64,000 nucleotides of DNA from Orthonyx spaldingii (Eukaryota; Chordata; Aves; Passeriformes; Orthonychidae): assembly GCA_013397795.1 (NCBI GenBank), contig VZTJ01004779.1, forward strand, positions 413,835 through 477,834. The letters run 5' to 3'. A program made the position numbers and the translations under genes. A model generated the notes under the pieces. It searched no databases, had not been told where the DNA came from, and was given only the letters and a program-made list of their open reading frames with translations. Shown here piece after piece: positions 1-12,359 of the stretch (its first letter is position 1; each line of letters begins with the position of its first letter).

Positions 1-25
1 CTCTCCTCTCCTCTCCTCTCCTCTG
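1..25. repeat. (CTCTC)n simple repeat
   Basis: The window opens with about five copies of a pentanucleotide, CTCTC, on the plus strand. The array is cut by the left edge, so its full length is unknown. Confidence 0.9.
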
Positions 26-2020
26 GCTGCTTCCCTGTTAGATGATTTGGGAAATCAAAAATCTCAGCAGCTAATCTATACCACCAGATTTCTGTCACTC
101 CAGCAGTTTTTTTTCCTAATGAATAATGAATGTATGCTGACCCTGAGATGATGATGGTGCAGAATATTTTCAGGTTCTCGAAGGTCACAATAAATTTTGG
201 GAAGCATTGTCAGCATTAAAAGACTTTGGTGTTCTTTCACCTAAAGCTAGATATAGATGTGCTGTAACCTTTATTTGACTCGTATCAATGTTTGTGAACG
301 ATGTACAGCTCAAATGATGAAGAGACCAGCACCAGCATCCTTTGCTCAGTTTGCTGCTGTGTTTTAGTTGGTTGGCTGATACCTGTACAGCTGCTGCTGG
401 GCAGAAAGCCTCTATAAACAGGCTGTCAAGTTTAATTTGACTGCCTGGTAAATATACTGATAATAAATAAGATGTGGTTTTGCTGAACTGCTCTCCTTGG
501 ATTTCCTGGGGGCTGCTGCAGCTCAGCACTTCCCAGGATGAGACCCACGGTGCCTGCTGTTGCTCGCACCAAATACAATTGCAATTTCATCATTGATGTT
601 ATTACCAGCAGGACTAAGCCTCGAAACTTGTGGAAGGCTTTTGAACTTCTTTTGATCTGTGCACGACATAGAGGCGAGGCTCTCCAATGCTATTAAGTGC
701 GTATTGTAGGAGATTGAAATAGCCGATACAGGCCGTGACAATGCAGCCAAATGAGCCGCGTTCCTGAGTGTTTGTTTTCTCAGAGCCCTGGAGACGGGTA
801 GTTACGGGAAAATCTTGAGTTCATTAAAATCAAAGGAGCTCCTGGTGTGCGTGACTGCTGAGAAAGGTGACAGGGAGTGTTCCCTCGGCAGAGAACAATG
901 TGCGTGTGTAAGTGCGTGTGCCTATGTGATAATATGCCCATTGTGCTTTTTGAGTCAATTTAATGAATTCTAATAGCCCGACTTAATGCTTTCTGAATGC
1001 TGCGCAGCAGTGAGATGTGCTTGTTTGTTAGTAGGTAAAATATTTTGCTGATGGCTGAAGTGGGATTTTTTAGCAGACTTATTTATTTAATGATAAAAAA
1101 TGTTATTGAGTCAAATGTGCTGATTCTACTTCTGTAAGCTAGCCTGCCTGCTCGGTCTGATAGCCCGACTGCACATACATGAATGATGCCAACCTTAAGA
1201 AAAAAGGAGTGTCAGCATCCCTTCTTGGTAATGACAAATGCTGTTTGCTCCGGAAAGGCAGTTCTTTAGAGAGGAGAAGGAGTAATTCCAGGTTTACACA
1301 AGGCAGCAGGGGAGAGGGAGTCCCTCTCTCCTGGAGTCAGTCACACAGCCCCATTCCTGCTGCCGAGCCCTCTTGGTCAGACCTGCCTGAGGCTGTTCAT
1401 TTCACAGTCCTCTGGTTCAGGTAAGTTAAGCAATCAGAAAAGCGTCTGATTTCTACCCTTAAAATTGCATTTCGTGTTGCTTTTTCTTCAAATGTTAGTT
1501 TGAAAAGCTGCATAAAAAATAGCTGACTTTGTGGGCTGCTTACCATTACACCTCTCTGGGACTGAAGACAGCCCGAAACAAGACGAAACAAGCAAAGATA
1601 GTGGAGTTTGTCTCTTTCTGGGCCCGGGTACCCAGGGCTCACAGATCCCCCTGGGGCGTTTAGGGGAAGCGTTCACAGACGCCAGGAGCAGAAAATGTAC
1701 AGATTTAGCGTAAAAAGCCAGGGAAGGAGAAGCATGGAACATGTTCCCTGTAGCTGACAAGCAGCCGATTATCACTCTCCTCCCAAAGGGTGGGTGAGAG
1801 GCGCCGCTGCTTCAGGCAAAGCCGGGCTCACACCGGGGCTTTGTGGGCTTCAGTGCTGCTGCTGTACTGCAGCTTCCAGGTAAGGCAGTGCTGTCCTTAT
1901 TTCCAGCATCTTGCCTGAAGGGAAACACATACCCGTAGTAATAACACAAACAAACAAAGTCGACCTGATTATAGCATTCAAACATACCTAGAAATCTTTA
2001 CTTTAATCAACGTAATGTAG
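26..2020. other. Intergenic DNA downstream of DMD
   Basis: No gene, repeat or RNA gene recognised. About 895-1,140 is repeat-free with an AT-rich, motif-dense look that suggests, but does not prove, a conserved noncoding element. The decamer TAGCCCGACT occurs twice (about 975 and 1,161). Confidence 0.6.
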
Positions 2021-2130
2021 ATGAGCTATCCCTGGGAGTGTTCAAGGCCAGGTTGGATGGGGCTCTGAGCAACCTGGTTGGAATTTGATGATCTTTAAGG
2101 TCCCTTCCAGCCCAATCCATTCTATGATAA
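2021..2130 (+). mobile_element. CR1 LINE 3' fragment
   Basis: The stretch with CCCTGGGAGTGTTCAAGGCC, then GGTTGGATGGGGCTCTGAGC, and ending at TTCTATGAT is the standard CR1 3' tail of birds. It is heavily 5'-truncated to about 110 bp, with its 3' end to the right. No coding part is left. Confidence 0.93.
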
Positions 2131-5100
2131 TACTTGAGGAAAATGTTTTACAGTTCTACCTAATGCAAGGCACTCCATAGCACACTCGGCATGGTCTCCC
2201 GGCTAAGGAAAGTAAATACAACAGTGTCTTTTCAAGAAATGTGTATTTGCTAGCACAAAGTAGCTACTTCAGCTGGAAGAGCTCAGATTCAGGCATCATC
2301 AGTTTGCAGTGCTGCGTGTAATCTTTCAAACCCTCGCTCCTGGACAGGCAGCTTCTCGCTGACCGCAGCCAGAGCAGTAAGGAAGATAACTTGACAACTT
2401 TATGCCTTCTTCTGTCACTCTGAATGCTGGAGCCACTTGTCCTTACGTTACAAAACATCAAACATCTTCCCTCTGTCATCTGACAGTGAGATGAATCTTA
2501 CCTGCTGACGTGATTGCTGCTTTCTGGCCAAGAATATACTCATTTACCAAATACATCATGTTCAAAACTGGCTGAGTCCTGAAATAAATCTCTCACCTCT
2601 TTATGTCTCCCGTGTTGGAGTTTGGGAAGAGTAGACAGAATCGCATGCTGGAGTAAAATAACACAAATTACCATATAGCAACCAAGAAGAAACTAAAATA
2701 GCAACATGGTGCTGTCTCATTCTGGTGCTGGAGCACAGCCAGTTTGCAGTCTCCTTTTCTCTGCTGCACCTTTTCTGTGATAAAAAATCTGTTATCCAAG
2801 GGTACCTTGGAAAACCACCTGTAACAGGCTCCCAAGTTGTAGACAAAAGAGGACTTAGTTACAGGGAAAGGCTGATTTTACAAACATGCTACAGCCCAAA
2901 TGTTTTAAAGACAGCTTTGCCACCAGTGAAAATGTATTTAACTGACCATGCTTAAAAGCCAGCCGTATTTTCAAGCTGAGCTTACTCTATGGTTCTTATA
3001 AATACAAATAATAATAATTGTTACATGTGGACAAACAAAAGTATTTTCTTTTTTGTATAAAACGTAAAAGGAGAGACAATCTCTTCCAGTATAAGAGCAC
3101 TCAAATCTGCTGAAAATTTTGGACACAGAGATTCCTAGGGCATACAGTGGCTGCCGGGATATCTCAGTGAGATCACTCTTCATAGAAATCCCCTTTTCCT
3201 GGAGTGCAGAGCTGATTCCCACCACTCTACTTGGGGGTCTGCTTTGCTCAGACACTGGTTAACAAAAGCTGGACCAGAATTCAGGCACTTCCCAACCCTA
3301 ATGAACTTTATGACCTGCACTGCCAGAATGAAAAAACAGAAAATCAAGTGAAAAGCAACCCTGCCCAAACCCCTAAATCAAGTTCAAATAAGTATTAATA
3401 GAACTAATTAGTTGGTTTTGATTTGCTGAATCCAATCCAATAAACATGTTTCAGGATCAGACAAGCATCCATCATCCCGACCAGGTGCTCTTAGACAGAT
3501 CATTATATGTGAACAATGACTATTGATTAGCAACACCCTTGGCCCAGAGTTTGCAAAACTCTGAAATTTATCACCTGGCTTTCAGAGGCACCAGATATTC
3601 AGTGCTGTTCCCCTAAGGGGAATCTGGCAGCCACTTGGCACTTCTGAGATTCAGGGCATTTACTTGGCTGGGTAAGTGTAGATTTATAAACCTAGACTTC
3701 CTTTTCAAATCTGCAGGGCTTTATATGCTTGCTAAATCAGTGCCATTTCATGAAAATAAGAGAATGAAATCATAAGATAGGCTAATGCACTTTGGAGAGC
3801 TCCCGACTGTGCCAGTCCTGGTCCCCCTCTCCATGGCCCATCTATCTCAGTGGAGCAGAAGAAGACATCACTGCCAGAGGTGTATGGACCTGCTGGTGAC
3901 TGCTTCACCCCTGGGTGGATTAATTTTTGGAAGGATTGTAGGTCCTGCTGAGGCCCTCCCTCCTCAGCAGTTCTGGCTGGCTGCAGCACGTCCCTGCAGA
4001 CCTCCCACCCAGCCCCGGGGCACTCTGCACCACAGCTGGGTGCCATGGTCAAGCCATGACCTGATCCCTCCCATAAATCGCACAAACACTTCCTCTCCCA
4101 CAAAGGGAAGGATGCAAACCATGTGTTTTCTTCACTGAAGAATAGAAAAGGAGGCTGTAGCAGGATAACTAATTATTTTTGCTAATAAAATCAGACAAAG
4201 AGCGTGACTGTCTCTCTTGAGCAAATATTATCTACCAGTGACAGAGGAAGATGAATTGTGCTAACTCCAGTGGCACCAGCACTCCTTTGGAGCTCCCTGT
4301 CAGGAGGCAGCACTGCACCAGTGTTGCTGGCCGTGCTTTCCTCTTCTGCTTGCAAATCACTCTGCTTTCAGAAAATGCTGCCAGCACTGGTGCTGTCAAA
4401 ACCAACTCTGTGTTACAGGGTTTTCCCCCTTTTCTGTGCCCTTGTTGGTAATTAAGTGTCTCTTTCTCACAGGGAAAACTATGTGAAGCATGAATTGGAC
4501 CTGTTGGCCTGGCTGCTGATTTATGGGTCAAGTCTCTAGCTGTTACAGACAAAATTTTTAAGTCTGATTAAGAAACCCTGCTGATTTAAGGATCTCACAA
4601 GAAATGTGTGCATAATGAATTATCTACAGATGAGAATTCAAATTATTCCTTGATGATATCACCTTCTTCTATTAAATTACCATTTCAGAAGTGGAACAAG
4701 GGCAATGCAAATGGACAGGTGGTGACATTACAATATACATAACAGGTCAGCAGAGCAGCATTCTGCAAATTTGGGTAAGTGGCATTTGGTCCCAATCAGA
4801 GATGGCAAGAGAAAGCAAAGGCTGGAGGAGATACAAAAGCCAGACCGGTATCATTACAGGGTAAGTGTTTGCCTCTTGTGTGTCTGAACCTGTGGTCGTT
4901 TTTTTCCTTGAGCAAAAGTTTCCAGTGAGCAGTCTGCAGTAAAGGCCTGCTCCAGTGTTAGTTGCCTTATTAGCATTAGGTGTTAATTGCAGTATTTTGT
5001 GCCAATAGAAAAATGGCACTGTCTGTTCTTGCTTAGGAAACACTGAGAGCCACCAGGCATCACCAAAATATATATGTACATGGGTAACAGGTTACAAAGA

Positions 5101-8100
5101 CATGTAGAAATGCATGGCAAAATGAACAATATTTTTCCTTTTTGGGTTCAGCTTGTTGGATCTTAAACCTACATGCTTGGGAACCTGGAAACACCTGCTG
5201 TGCCCCATGTCCTCTGGAAGCAAATCAGTGCTGCAGACACCACGTGTCTCTTATGTTCTGATGGCAGAAGGAAAGAGTGAGCTTGAGTAGTGGGAACTGG
5301 GAAGTGCAAATGCACTGATTCCAATGTTGCTTTAGTGTCATGTAGTATTTTTCTCTAAGCAAATGCAGGATACCAATCTCTGTCTCTACATCTGACATGC
5401 ATCAGGAAAGTACTAGAAAATGCAATTAGCCACTGTTAGTTTTTACCATGACATGTCCCAGTAAGAAGGCTCCACTTATTTCTGTCTATATTTCATAAAT
5501 TGATGTGGGCAAGGTCTCAGAAGGAGCTCTGTACCTCCAACCTTCTCCAGCAGTGCCACTTTCTCATGGCTGGGTGTTAACCAGAGAAAAATCAGAGCAG
5601 ATGGCAGGGGCTGGCCTGGGCCACAGCACTCGTGTCATTGCAGCTCTGGCAGGGGCTGAGGATCTGCTCCCAGTGACCATGTGAGCACCATCCCAGGTGG
5701 GGATCAGCTAAGCACACAAGGGAAATCAGAAAATGGTGTCTGTGTGCTGAAGACACTAAATAAGTGGCAAAGGCAAACAGCACGGTTACAAATCTGCAGC
5801 AGTTTCACAAGGAAGTTGTGCTATTCCTGAGAAACATTACCTCTGCAATTGCTTAAACCCTGTGGTTTTGTATTACCTAGCCAATACATATGCTAAAAAT
5901 GAACAAAACCATATTCTGGACTCTAATAATTTTTACATTCCATTGCCTGTAACAAGCATCTTCCTGGCAATAGCTTAGTAAGCCCAGCAAAACAAGGCTT
6001 CAGCAAGTGCACTTAAAATGTAATTAATATACAGAAAACCAGACCAGAACAGCTTGTGCAAGAAAAATTACTTTCAGCAGGAGGATTTCCACATTTTCCA
6101 CAGGGAAATCCTGAAAAACTTCTGTGTATATACTTATGCAGTGTAGGCACAGTAAAATCCAGTGTGTTCTGGACACCCAGGGCTTTGCTGAGCTTTCTGA
6201 AACGCTACTCAGCACCCAAAGCCCAGTCTGATGCTTGGCACACAGCAGTCAGTGCACCTTCACTGCACAGCATGTGAACTCTGGTTCAGGGTCTGCCGGG
6301 TCTCAGACCAGAGCCACTGCCCCAGATGAGTCCTCAGTTGCCCCGAAATCCTCAGTGACTGCCCCAAGGAGCATTTAAAATGTTTTTGGATGGAAAAAAA
6401 TGTGCTGTTGGGGCAGTGGAGGTGGTGGCTACTCAGGATGCTTGAGGACTTACAGTTCAAAACAGCCAAATCAAGCCCCTGCCTTCGGGGGATGCTGAAA
6501 GGGTTTGTGAATTGCGTTTTCTTAATTTGTGATTTTTCTTAATTTCTGAACCAATTGCTTTACAGCCCATAGGAGAACACTATTGAACCACAAAATCATA
6601 TTAGCACATCTCTGTGCTGGGGAGGGGGCATAATTTATCTCTGAGACTGGTTTTTCCACAGCCAAAAGCCTTCTGTAACACTAACTCCTTCAGTCACAGC
6701 AACAAAATGGCACTTCTCACCATCCCATCTCATTATGTTCCCCTTCACTTGATCCTAATTATTCTGCTATATTCTCACCTCAGAAATCTTCTCCAGTAAG
6801 GCCTACCCTCTCCTCAAGCATCATTTTTATTTCAAAAGCCTCCCCAGTTTAATTTTAAACCCCACTTCTTCCATAAGCTGCCTTATCCCTCCGGACCTCT
6901 TAACACCCTTCCAGTGTCACCCCATCTGGCTCTCTTGTTTTTACTCTATTACCAGGGGCATTTCTGTATGTGCATGTGTGGAACCATGAAGGTAGTGACC
7001 ATGATCCTTCTCAAAATCTTTCATTAATTTTCAAGAGCTCTGGACTTACTTCTGGGATATTTCTAAGACAAAATACACACAGGTGATTCCTAGAGCTCCC
7101 AGAAGCACCCAAAGGAGTCAGCTGTGTCAGGCCGTTGAGGTGGCACTTGCCAAAGACAAAAAGACGATGCTTATTTGAGACTGCAGATAAACTGATGGGC
7201 TAATGCCAGGGCAAGGCCTAACAATAGGTTTTATAACAAAACCAGTCAAAGAAAAAAGACCTAAAGACACTGGGAAATCTCCAAAGGTGCCAGAGAAAGC
7301 AGGTATAAGTGCAGATTAGAGAAACAGCGGGTGCAGCTCCAGCTGGGGAGAGGCTCGTGGAGGAGTCGTGGTGCAAGACCCAGGCACAGGCAGAGCTGGG
7401 TACCTATGGTGCAGAGAGAGGCTTTAAATCATGCTGAGTGAGGCTGTGGCTCCAAACAGCTCACCAGGAGAAATGAGCTGTGGGAATTGGAACCATTACG
7501 ATGACATTTCCTAAAGTGTTTTTAAGGATGAATTGCAATGTGGTTCTTTGCTTACTGTTAAAAAATTTTTTATTCTTCCATTAGCCTTCAGTGTAATCTT
7601 AGTGGCTTCAGACAGTTTTGCCTAGTCACAGACACTTTTTGCACCATATAAACACAAGCACTTAAATTTTAATTTTTTCCTGCACTTCCAGGGGTGAAAT
7701 TAATACCAATCAGTCTTGTAATTAATGACATCTCTCTCTGTGAATGTAAGCTCTTTTGCACTCACTTCTCTAAATTTCTAATGCAGATCCTTTAGCATCT
7801 AGTTCTCTTCTTAATGTCTATCCTAAAAATGTAGTATTCTTGTAACACAACTGTTCGTATTTCTCTAATAGGCCTCTTAAATCCTCTCTCAACAGGAGTA
7901 TCATCTTCTAGTCTATCATGCTTTTCTTCTTACCTCTCAAAGTCTGTTTGTTATGAAAATTATTCAGTCGTACGTTGAGCTTCTCTCCTTTTTTTAGTGA
8001 GATCTGAAGGATAGGATGAGAGAGAATTATATTCAAGAGTGCAGCTGGAAGAATGAAAATAAAAGCAAAGAGCTAAAAAATTCATGTTACTGATTAAAAA

Positions 8101-8226
8101 ACCTAAATGCTGGAACCTAGACTATGAAGTGCAGAGAACGGTTATTTACCAGCTCTTCATTTTAATAGCTGCCAAAAATTAAAGTGGGTAACAAAGTGAT
8201 GTTTCAGAGCAGAAAGACCACTGCCA
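2131..8226. other. Intergenic DNA
   Basis: About 6 kb of mixed-composition sequence. Open frames (up to 123 codons near 3.7-4.1 kb, on both strands) overlap one another and match no family I know. No RNA gene or transposon seen. Confidence 0.6.
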
Positions 8227-8374
8227 CATCCCTGGAAGTGTTTGAGGCCGGGTTGGATGGGGCTTTGAGCAACCTCATGTGGTTGAAAATATCCCTGCCC
8301 ATGGCAGAGTTGTTGGGACTCGCTGGTCTTTGAAGGTCCTTTCTGACCCAAACCATCCTGGGACTCCATGATTA
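8227..8374 (+). mobile_element. CR1 LINE 3' fragment
   Basis: The motifs CCCTGGAAGTGTTTGAGGCC, GGTTGGATGGGGCTTTGAGC and GAAGGTCCTTTCTGACCCAA identify a CR1 tail of about 148 bp on the plus strand. It is 5'-truncated and diverged at its end. It lies about 300 bp before a solo LTR. Confidence 0.93.
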
Positions 8375-8678
8375 GAGGATTCTCGTGAAAACATTTCATG
8401 CTGGTAATTAAAATTATCTCAGTGCCTCAATGGTGGTGCTGTGGCAGAGAGACAGGACACAGGCTTGCCCACCTGGGTCTCCCAGCCACCTGCCTCCCTC
8501 GCTGCACCAGGCACTGCTTTGAAAGAAGAGCAGAGCCAGGGGAGGGTAATTTGCCCTGTTCATCAGTGGCAGAGCTCCTGGCTGCATGGCTCTGAGCATT
8601 TCTACAGCTATTTCCACCAAACTCTGCAGTGTGGATATAATATTATACCTCTTGTGGAAAATTTTCCACCTACACAAC

Positions 8679-9120
8679 TGTTGTGGTTTAGGAATGGTAC
8701 TCCCCAGCTTAGTGTTTCCACTGAGACTCTCCAAGCCATGTGCCACTCCCTTGGTCCCCCTCGTCCTTTTGTGGTGGGCTGGAGAGGAGAACTGGAGGCA
8801 TAAATGGTGAAAATCATGGGTTGAGGTAAGAACAATTTACTGAAAACAGCGATGGGATAAGAAAGAGAACAAAACCAGCAATGATGTTAATAACAAAGTG
8901 CACAAGATAAATGATTCACATGTGATTGTTCAGAACTGGTGTTACTCGACAGCACCCTCCACCACACTTACTTCACCAGAAAAAAACCCTTCTTCCTAGA
9001 AGAGATTCCCTTCCTCTGCCCCCTGCAATTACATGAGGCGGTATAGAATAACCTCTGGGTCCCAGCCACGTCCCTCCTGCCTACTGCAAAACTTACCCTG
9101 TCCTGGCTGGAACCATGACA
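8679..9120 (+). mobile_element. Solo LTR of an avian endogenous retrovirus
   Basis: A 442 bp block begins TGTTGTGGTTTAGG and ends GGAACCATGACA, giving the TG...CA ends of a retroviral LTR. Internal stretches such as GTTTCCACTGAGACTCTCC and GTAAGAACAATTTACTGAAA match a LTR type I recognise from songbirds and other neoavian genomes (ERVL-like). No gag, pol or env sequence adjoins it on either side, so this is a solo LTR left by recombination. The flanking five bases (ACAAC left, ATGAC right) agree at only three positions, so a target duplication is unclear or decayed. The family name is uncertain. Confidence 0.75.
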
Positions 9121-11954
9121 ATGACTTAAAAAAAAAAAAGTTACTTTTCACTTCACACTCAGCAAAGCAGAGTCACACTGAGGTTTTCATAAGTTATGCC
9201 TCTTAAGGTACAGTTCTAGTTGTCTCTGAAATCCTGGAAAATTTACTTTGGTGTAATCAGGTTATTTGACACAGGTCCTCTCAGTTCTGCATTGGTTCAT
9301 TTTCACATTTGAGTGCACTGACTCATTTAAAATGTATTTCTTTTTCCACTTTCTTATTTTCCACATTCTCCTTCACTGCGTGTATCCATGTATTTGCAGA
9401 TGACAAATTAGCCTTGCAGACCACGTCGTTCTCCTTGTCAGAAGATTTGTTCTGCTCCTGTAGTGTTTCACCGTCCTTTCCCTGCCCTGTCCTCATCCTC
9501 TGCCTCCTTTCTGCAAGCAGCAGGTTGAGGCCAGCCTTGATCCCAGCTTGTCTCTGCCCTTCATTCTCTCTCCTCACACCCCTTTCATCCCTTCTCTTTT
9601 GCTTTAGAGATCTGTACTTGCCCTTGTCCCAGGTGGGACATATCACCCCCCCCTTCCATTAGAGCACCATTATGTTTATTGCTTATGACATTTCCAAAAT
9701 CTCACACGAGCTTCAGAGCAACTGGATAGTGCTGAATTCTGCAGAATGAAGGACAACAGCATGGTAGTGTTGGAAGGACTGGTGTTCTCACCCATGGAAG
9801 AGGAACAGAGGCACAAGGTTGGGGGGAGTGGGACATGATGCTGCTCCTGCCCCTCTCAGGACTGACACTGGAGGTGACCAGTCCCATGCCCACGGGGGAA
9901 TTTATTCATAATGGGGCCAGCAAAAGGCACTCAGACGCCTTTGACTTGCTCCCCATCACAGCCTGCATGGGGAAGGGACTTTATGGGGTGCAGGGCAGAG
10001 CATCTTGGGACTGTGAGTGACTTACAGGCTGTTTCGGGGTGGGTAAGGAACCCAAAGTGGTAAAGGGGAGGGATCAAGACATTTTTGGGAGGAACAAGCA
10101 TGGAAAAATATATGGAATAAAGGGTAAAAGAAGGTGGTTGTGTACATAAGTTGCTGGTCACTGCACTTGTCTGGCCCTGCTCTGCACTCTGCCAGGGCAG
10201 TCTGTCCTTGTTTTCTTGTTAAAACCCATTTCTGCCTATTTTCCTGTGCCTGTGTGTGCGGGTCTCAGTGGCAGCAGCTGGAGTGGGACCCAGAGGGGCG
10301 TGTGGAGGTGTGTGTGTGTCAGCCTGTGCCACCAGTGAGCATCAGGCTGGACTGCCCAGAGAGTAAATCAAGTGATCTGGGAGCCAGGGAGGGACCAGGG
10401 GATCTGCCTCATGGAAGGACCATGAGGTTCAAGCCAAGGACTGGGCAGAGTGTAAGGGCTGGAGGTGCCCTGAGGTGCCATGTGTGTGTTTGTACATGCA
10501 TGTACACACATGCCTGCTGGCAGCACTCGCCTGGCTGAGTCCAGGGGCACTCAGCAGCCCCTCAAGGGTGTGGGCTGCACAGAAGCTGAGCAGTGCTGTG
10601 TCCGTGTCCCCTCTGAACATCTGCTGGTGTGATGGGAGCTGAGCTGGGCTGATGCTGACAGCCTGCAAAGCTCTGCTCATGCTGTCTGAACTGGAGGAAG
10701 ACTTTGATACAGGCTGTCAAACCTCAAATCCCTCCTGCTTCAGCTCACCTGGAAAACATAGTTCTGCACCATAAAGGTGTAATCCCTGGGGAAACCTCTT
10801 CATGAAGGAATAAAAGGAGAAGAAGCCGTAACACAAGTCAGGCTGCTGTTTCTCAGTGTTTTGTATTGGCTTTGTAGATAAAAGTGTTTGCAATCAATAG
10901 CTTAGAGTTCTATTTCCTGCCTAGGTCCTTTTAAGTGACAAATAGCTAAGATAACAGTTTTGGACCAAAACCTTGAGAAAGAGTCATTAATAGTTCATAA
11001 TACTCAATCTCTGTGCCCTTGGATTACAATTTTAATACAGCATGTGTGGTTGCTGAGCATAGTAACTCACATGTAATCAGCCATTCCACATGTGTGGCAG
11101 AACTGGGTGGTATTTCCCCTCAAAGGAGTTGAACGGAGATAGACTTCTGGAGGCTGTTGAGATTTGTCATGCATAAAGGCCACCAGAGTGTGCACCTTCA
11201 AAAAAGTGCAGAGAAAATAAAGCTAAATGCACTTGGAATAATCCCTCTGAAGAAAAAGGCATGTTGGAAGTGGTTGGAATAGCCACCTATTACGCTTCCT
11301 ACCTTCGTGACTCCTGGGGTGGTGGGGGACACACTGGGGTATCCCCAGTCTCCGTAAAGCAGGATGGGAAGGCTATAACTGAACAGTGTGCTGGAGCAAA
11401 AGCAGAAACTGTATCTAATTTTACTTGGGCCCTGACAGATTACAGGGAAAAGGATGAACTTGGGCTGCAGCAGCTTCATCTTCAGTAGCTCCTGGCCCTA
11501 CAGGCGCTTGGTCAGGCATAATGAGTCATTCCGGTCACTCGCTCCTGCCTGCCTGTCACAGGTGTGCCACAAGGTGTCGGGACACCTTCTCTTCCTCTCT
11601 CTGTGCTATTCTTGCTATCTTCTTCCCGTACTTTTTCTTTGCCTTGATGTTTTCATTCTTTCCCCCACATTATTGTTTTATATCCCTGCCTTGCTTCGTC
11701 ACTTGCCTCTCCATCGTCTCTCTGCACTCAGCAGTGCCCTTGGTCCCTGGTAGTTCTCCTGTCATTCCCTGGCTGACATTTTCATCTCTTCCTCCTCCCT
11801 ACCTCCTTTTTTGGTAATAAGCTGAGGTATAGCAGAGCAGTCTTTTGGCTGGAAGCAGTGTCTTCCCAAGGAAGTGTCTTTTCCTGGGCCCCTCTGTGTC
11901 CCTTTGTGCATGGAGCTGAATGTCACAGCAGAAGCAGCGACTTTGCACATGGAG
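9121..11954. other. Intergenic DNA
   Basis: No gene recognised. The segment contains a perfect 16 bp palindrome in TG/CA-rich DNA (10,491-10,506) and pyrimidine-rich stretches on the plus strand (9.45-9.66 kb and 11.57-11.82 kb). Overlapping open frames of 93-134 codons look like chance products of this biased composition. Confidence 0.6.
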
Positions 11955-12002
11955 TCTTCCCCTTTCTCTCTTTCCCCCTCTCCCCTTCTCCTTCTTCCTC
12001 CC
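11955..12002 (+). repeat. Polypyrimidine tract (48 nt, uninterrupted)
   Basis: Forty-eight consecutive C/T bases on the plus strand. No unit repeat. Such tracts can act as phased low-complexity DNA but no function is indicated here. Confidence 0.9.
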
Positions 12003-12300
12003 ATATCTTTCATATCTTGTGTGCACTTGAATAGTGCCATAGCCTCAATCTGATTACAAATTAGTGCAGCTCTGTCAAAGCCAGCAGACAGGGTTGAATT
12101 AAAGGCTCACATCAGTGCAAAGTGAAAAAGGAAGCATCTTTTTTTTCAGTAGGAGACAGACCTGATACAAAATGATGAAAAAGTAGAGTGGATTAATAAT
12201 GAGGAAAAGGAAACGGTAACAGGAGCGCGCTTCATAAGCCTACCACTCTTCCGTGGCTTTTATGAATTTCTGCAATATTTTCCAGAATAATAGAGAGAAG

Positions 12301-12359
12301 CAGCTCCAGGCAAAGGCACAGACAAATTACAACCCAGCTCCAGGCAAAGGCACAGACAA
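12301..12359 (+). repeat. 25 bp direct duplication with 9 bp spacer
   Basis: The 25-mer starting CAGCTCCAGGCAAAGGCACA occurs at 12,301-12,325 and again, identical, at 12,335-12,359, separated by nine bases. Perfect identity points to a recent duplication. Confidence 0.95.

Noticed and set aside
8414..8835. Several overlapping open frames on both strands
   Set aside because: They run into the solo LTR start and have no retroviral protein similarity; LTRs do not encode the structural genes.
9309..9662. 117-codon plus and 107-codon minus open frames over the same bases
   Set aside because: Mirror frames in a pyrimidine-rich stretch, Ser/Phe/Leu-rich and Lys/Glu-rich respectively, as expected from composition.
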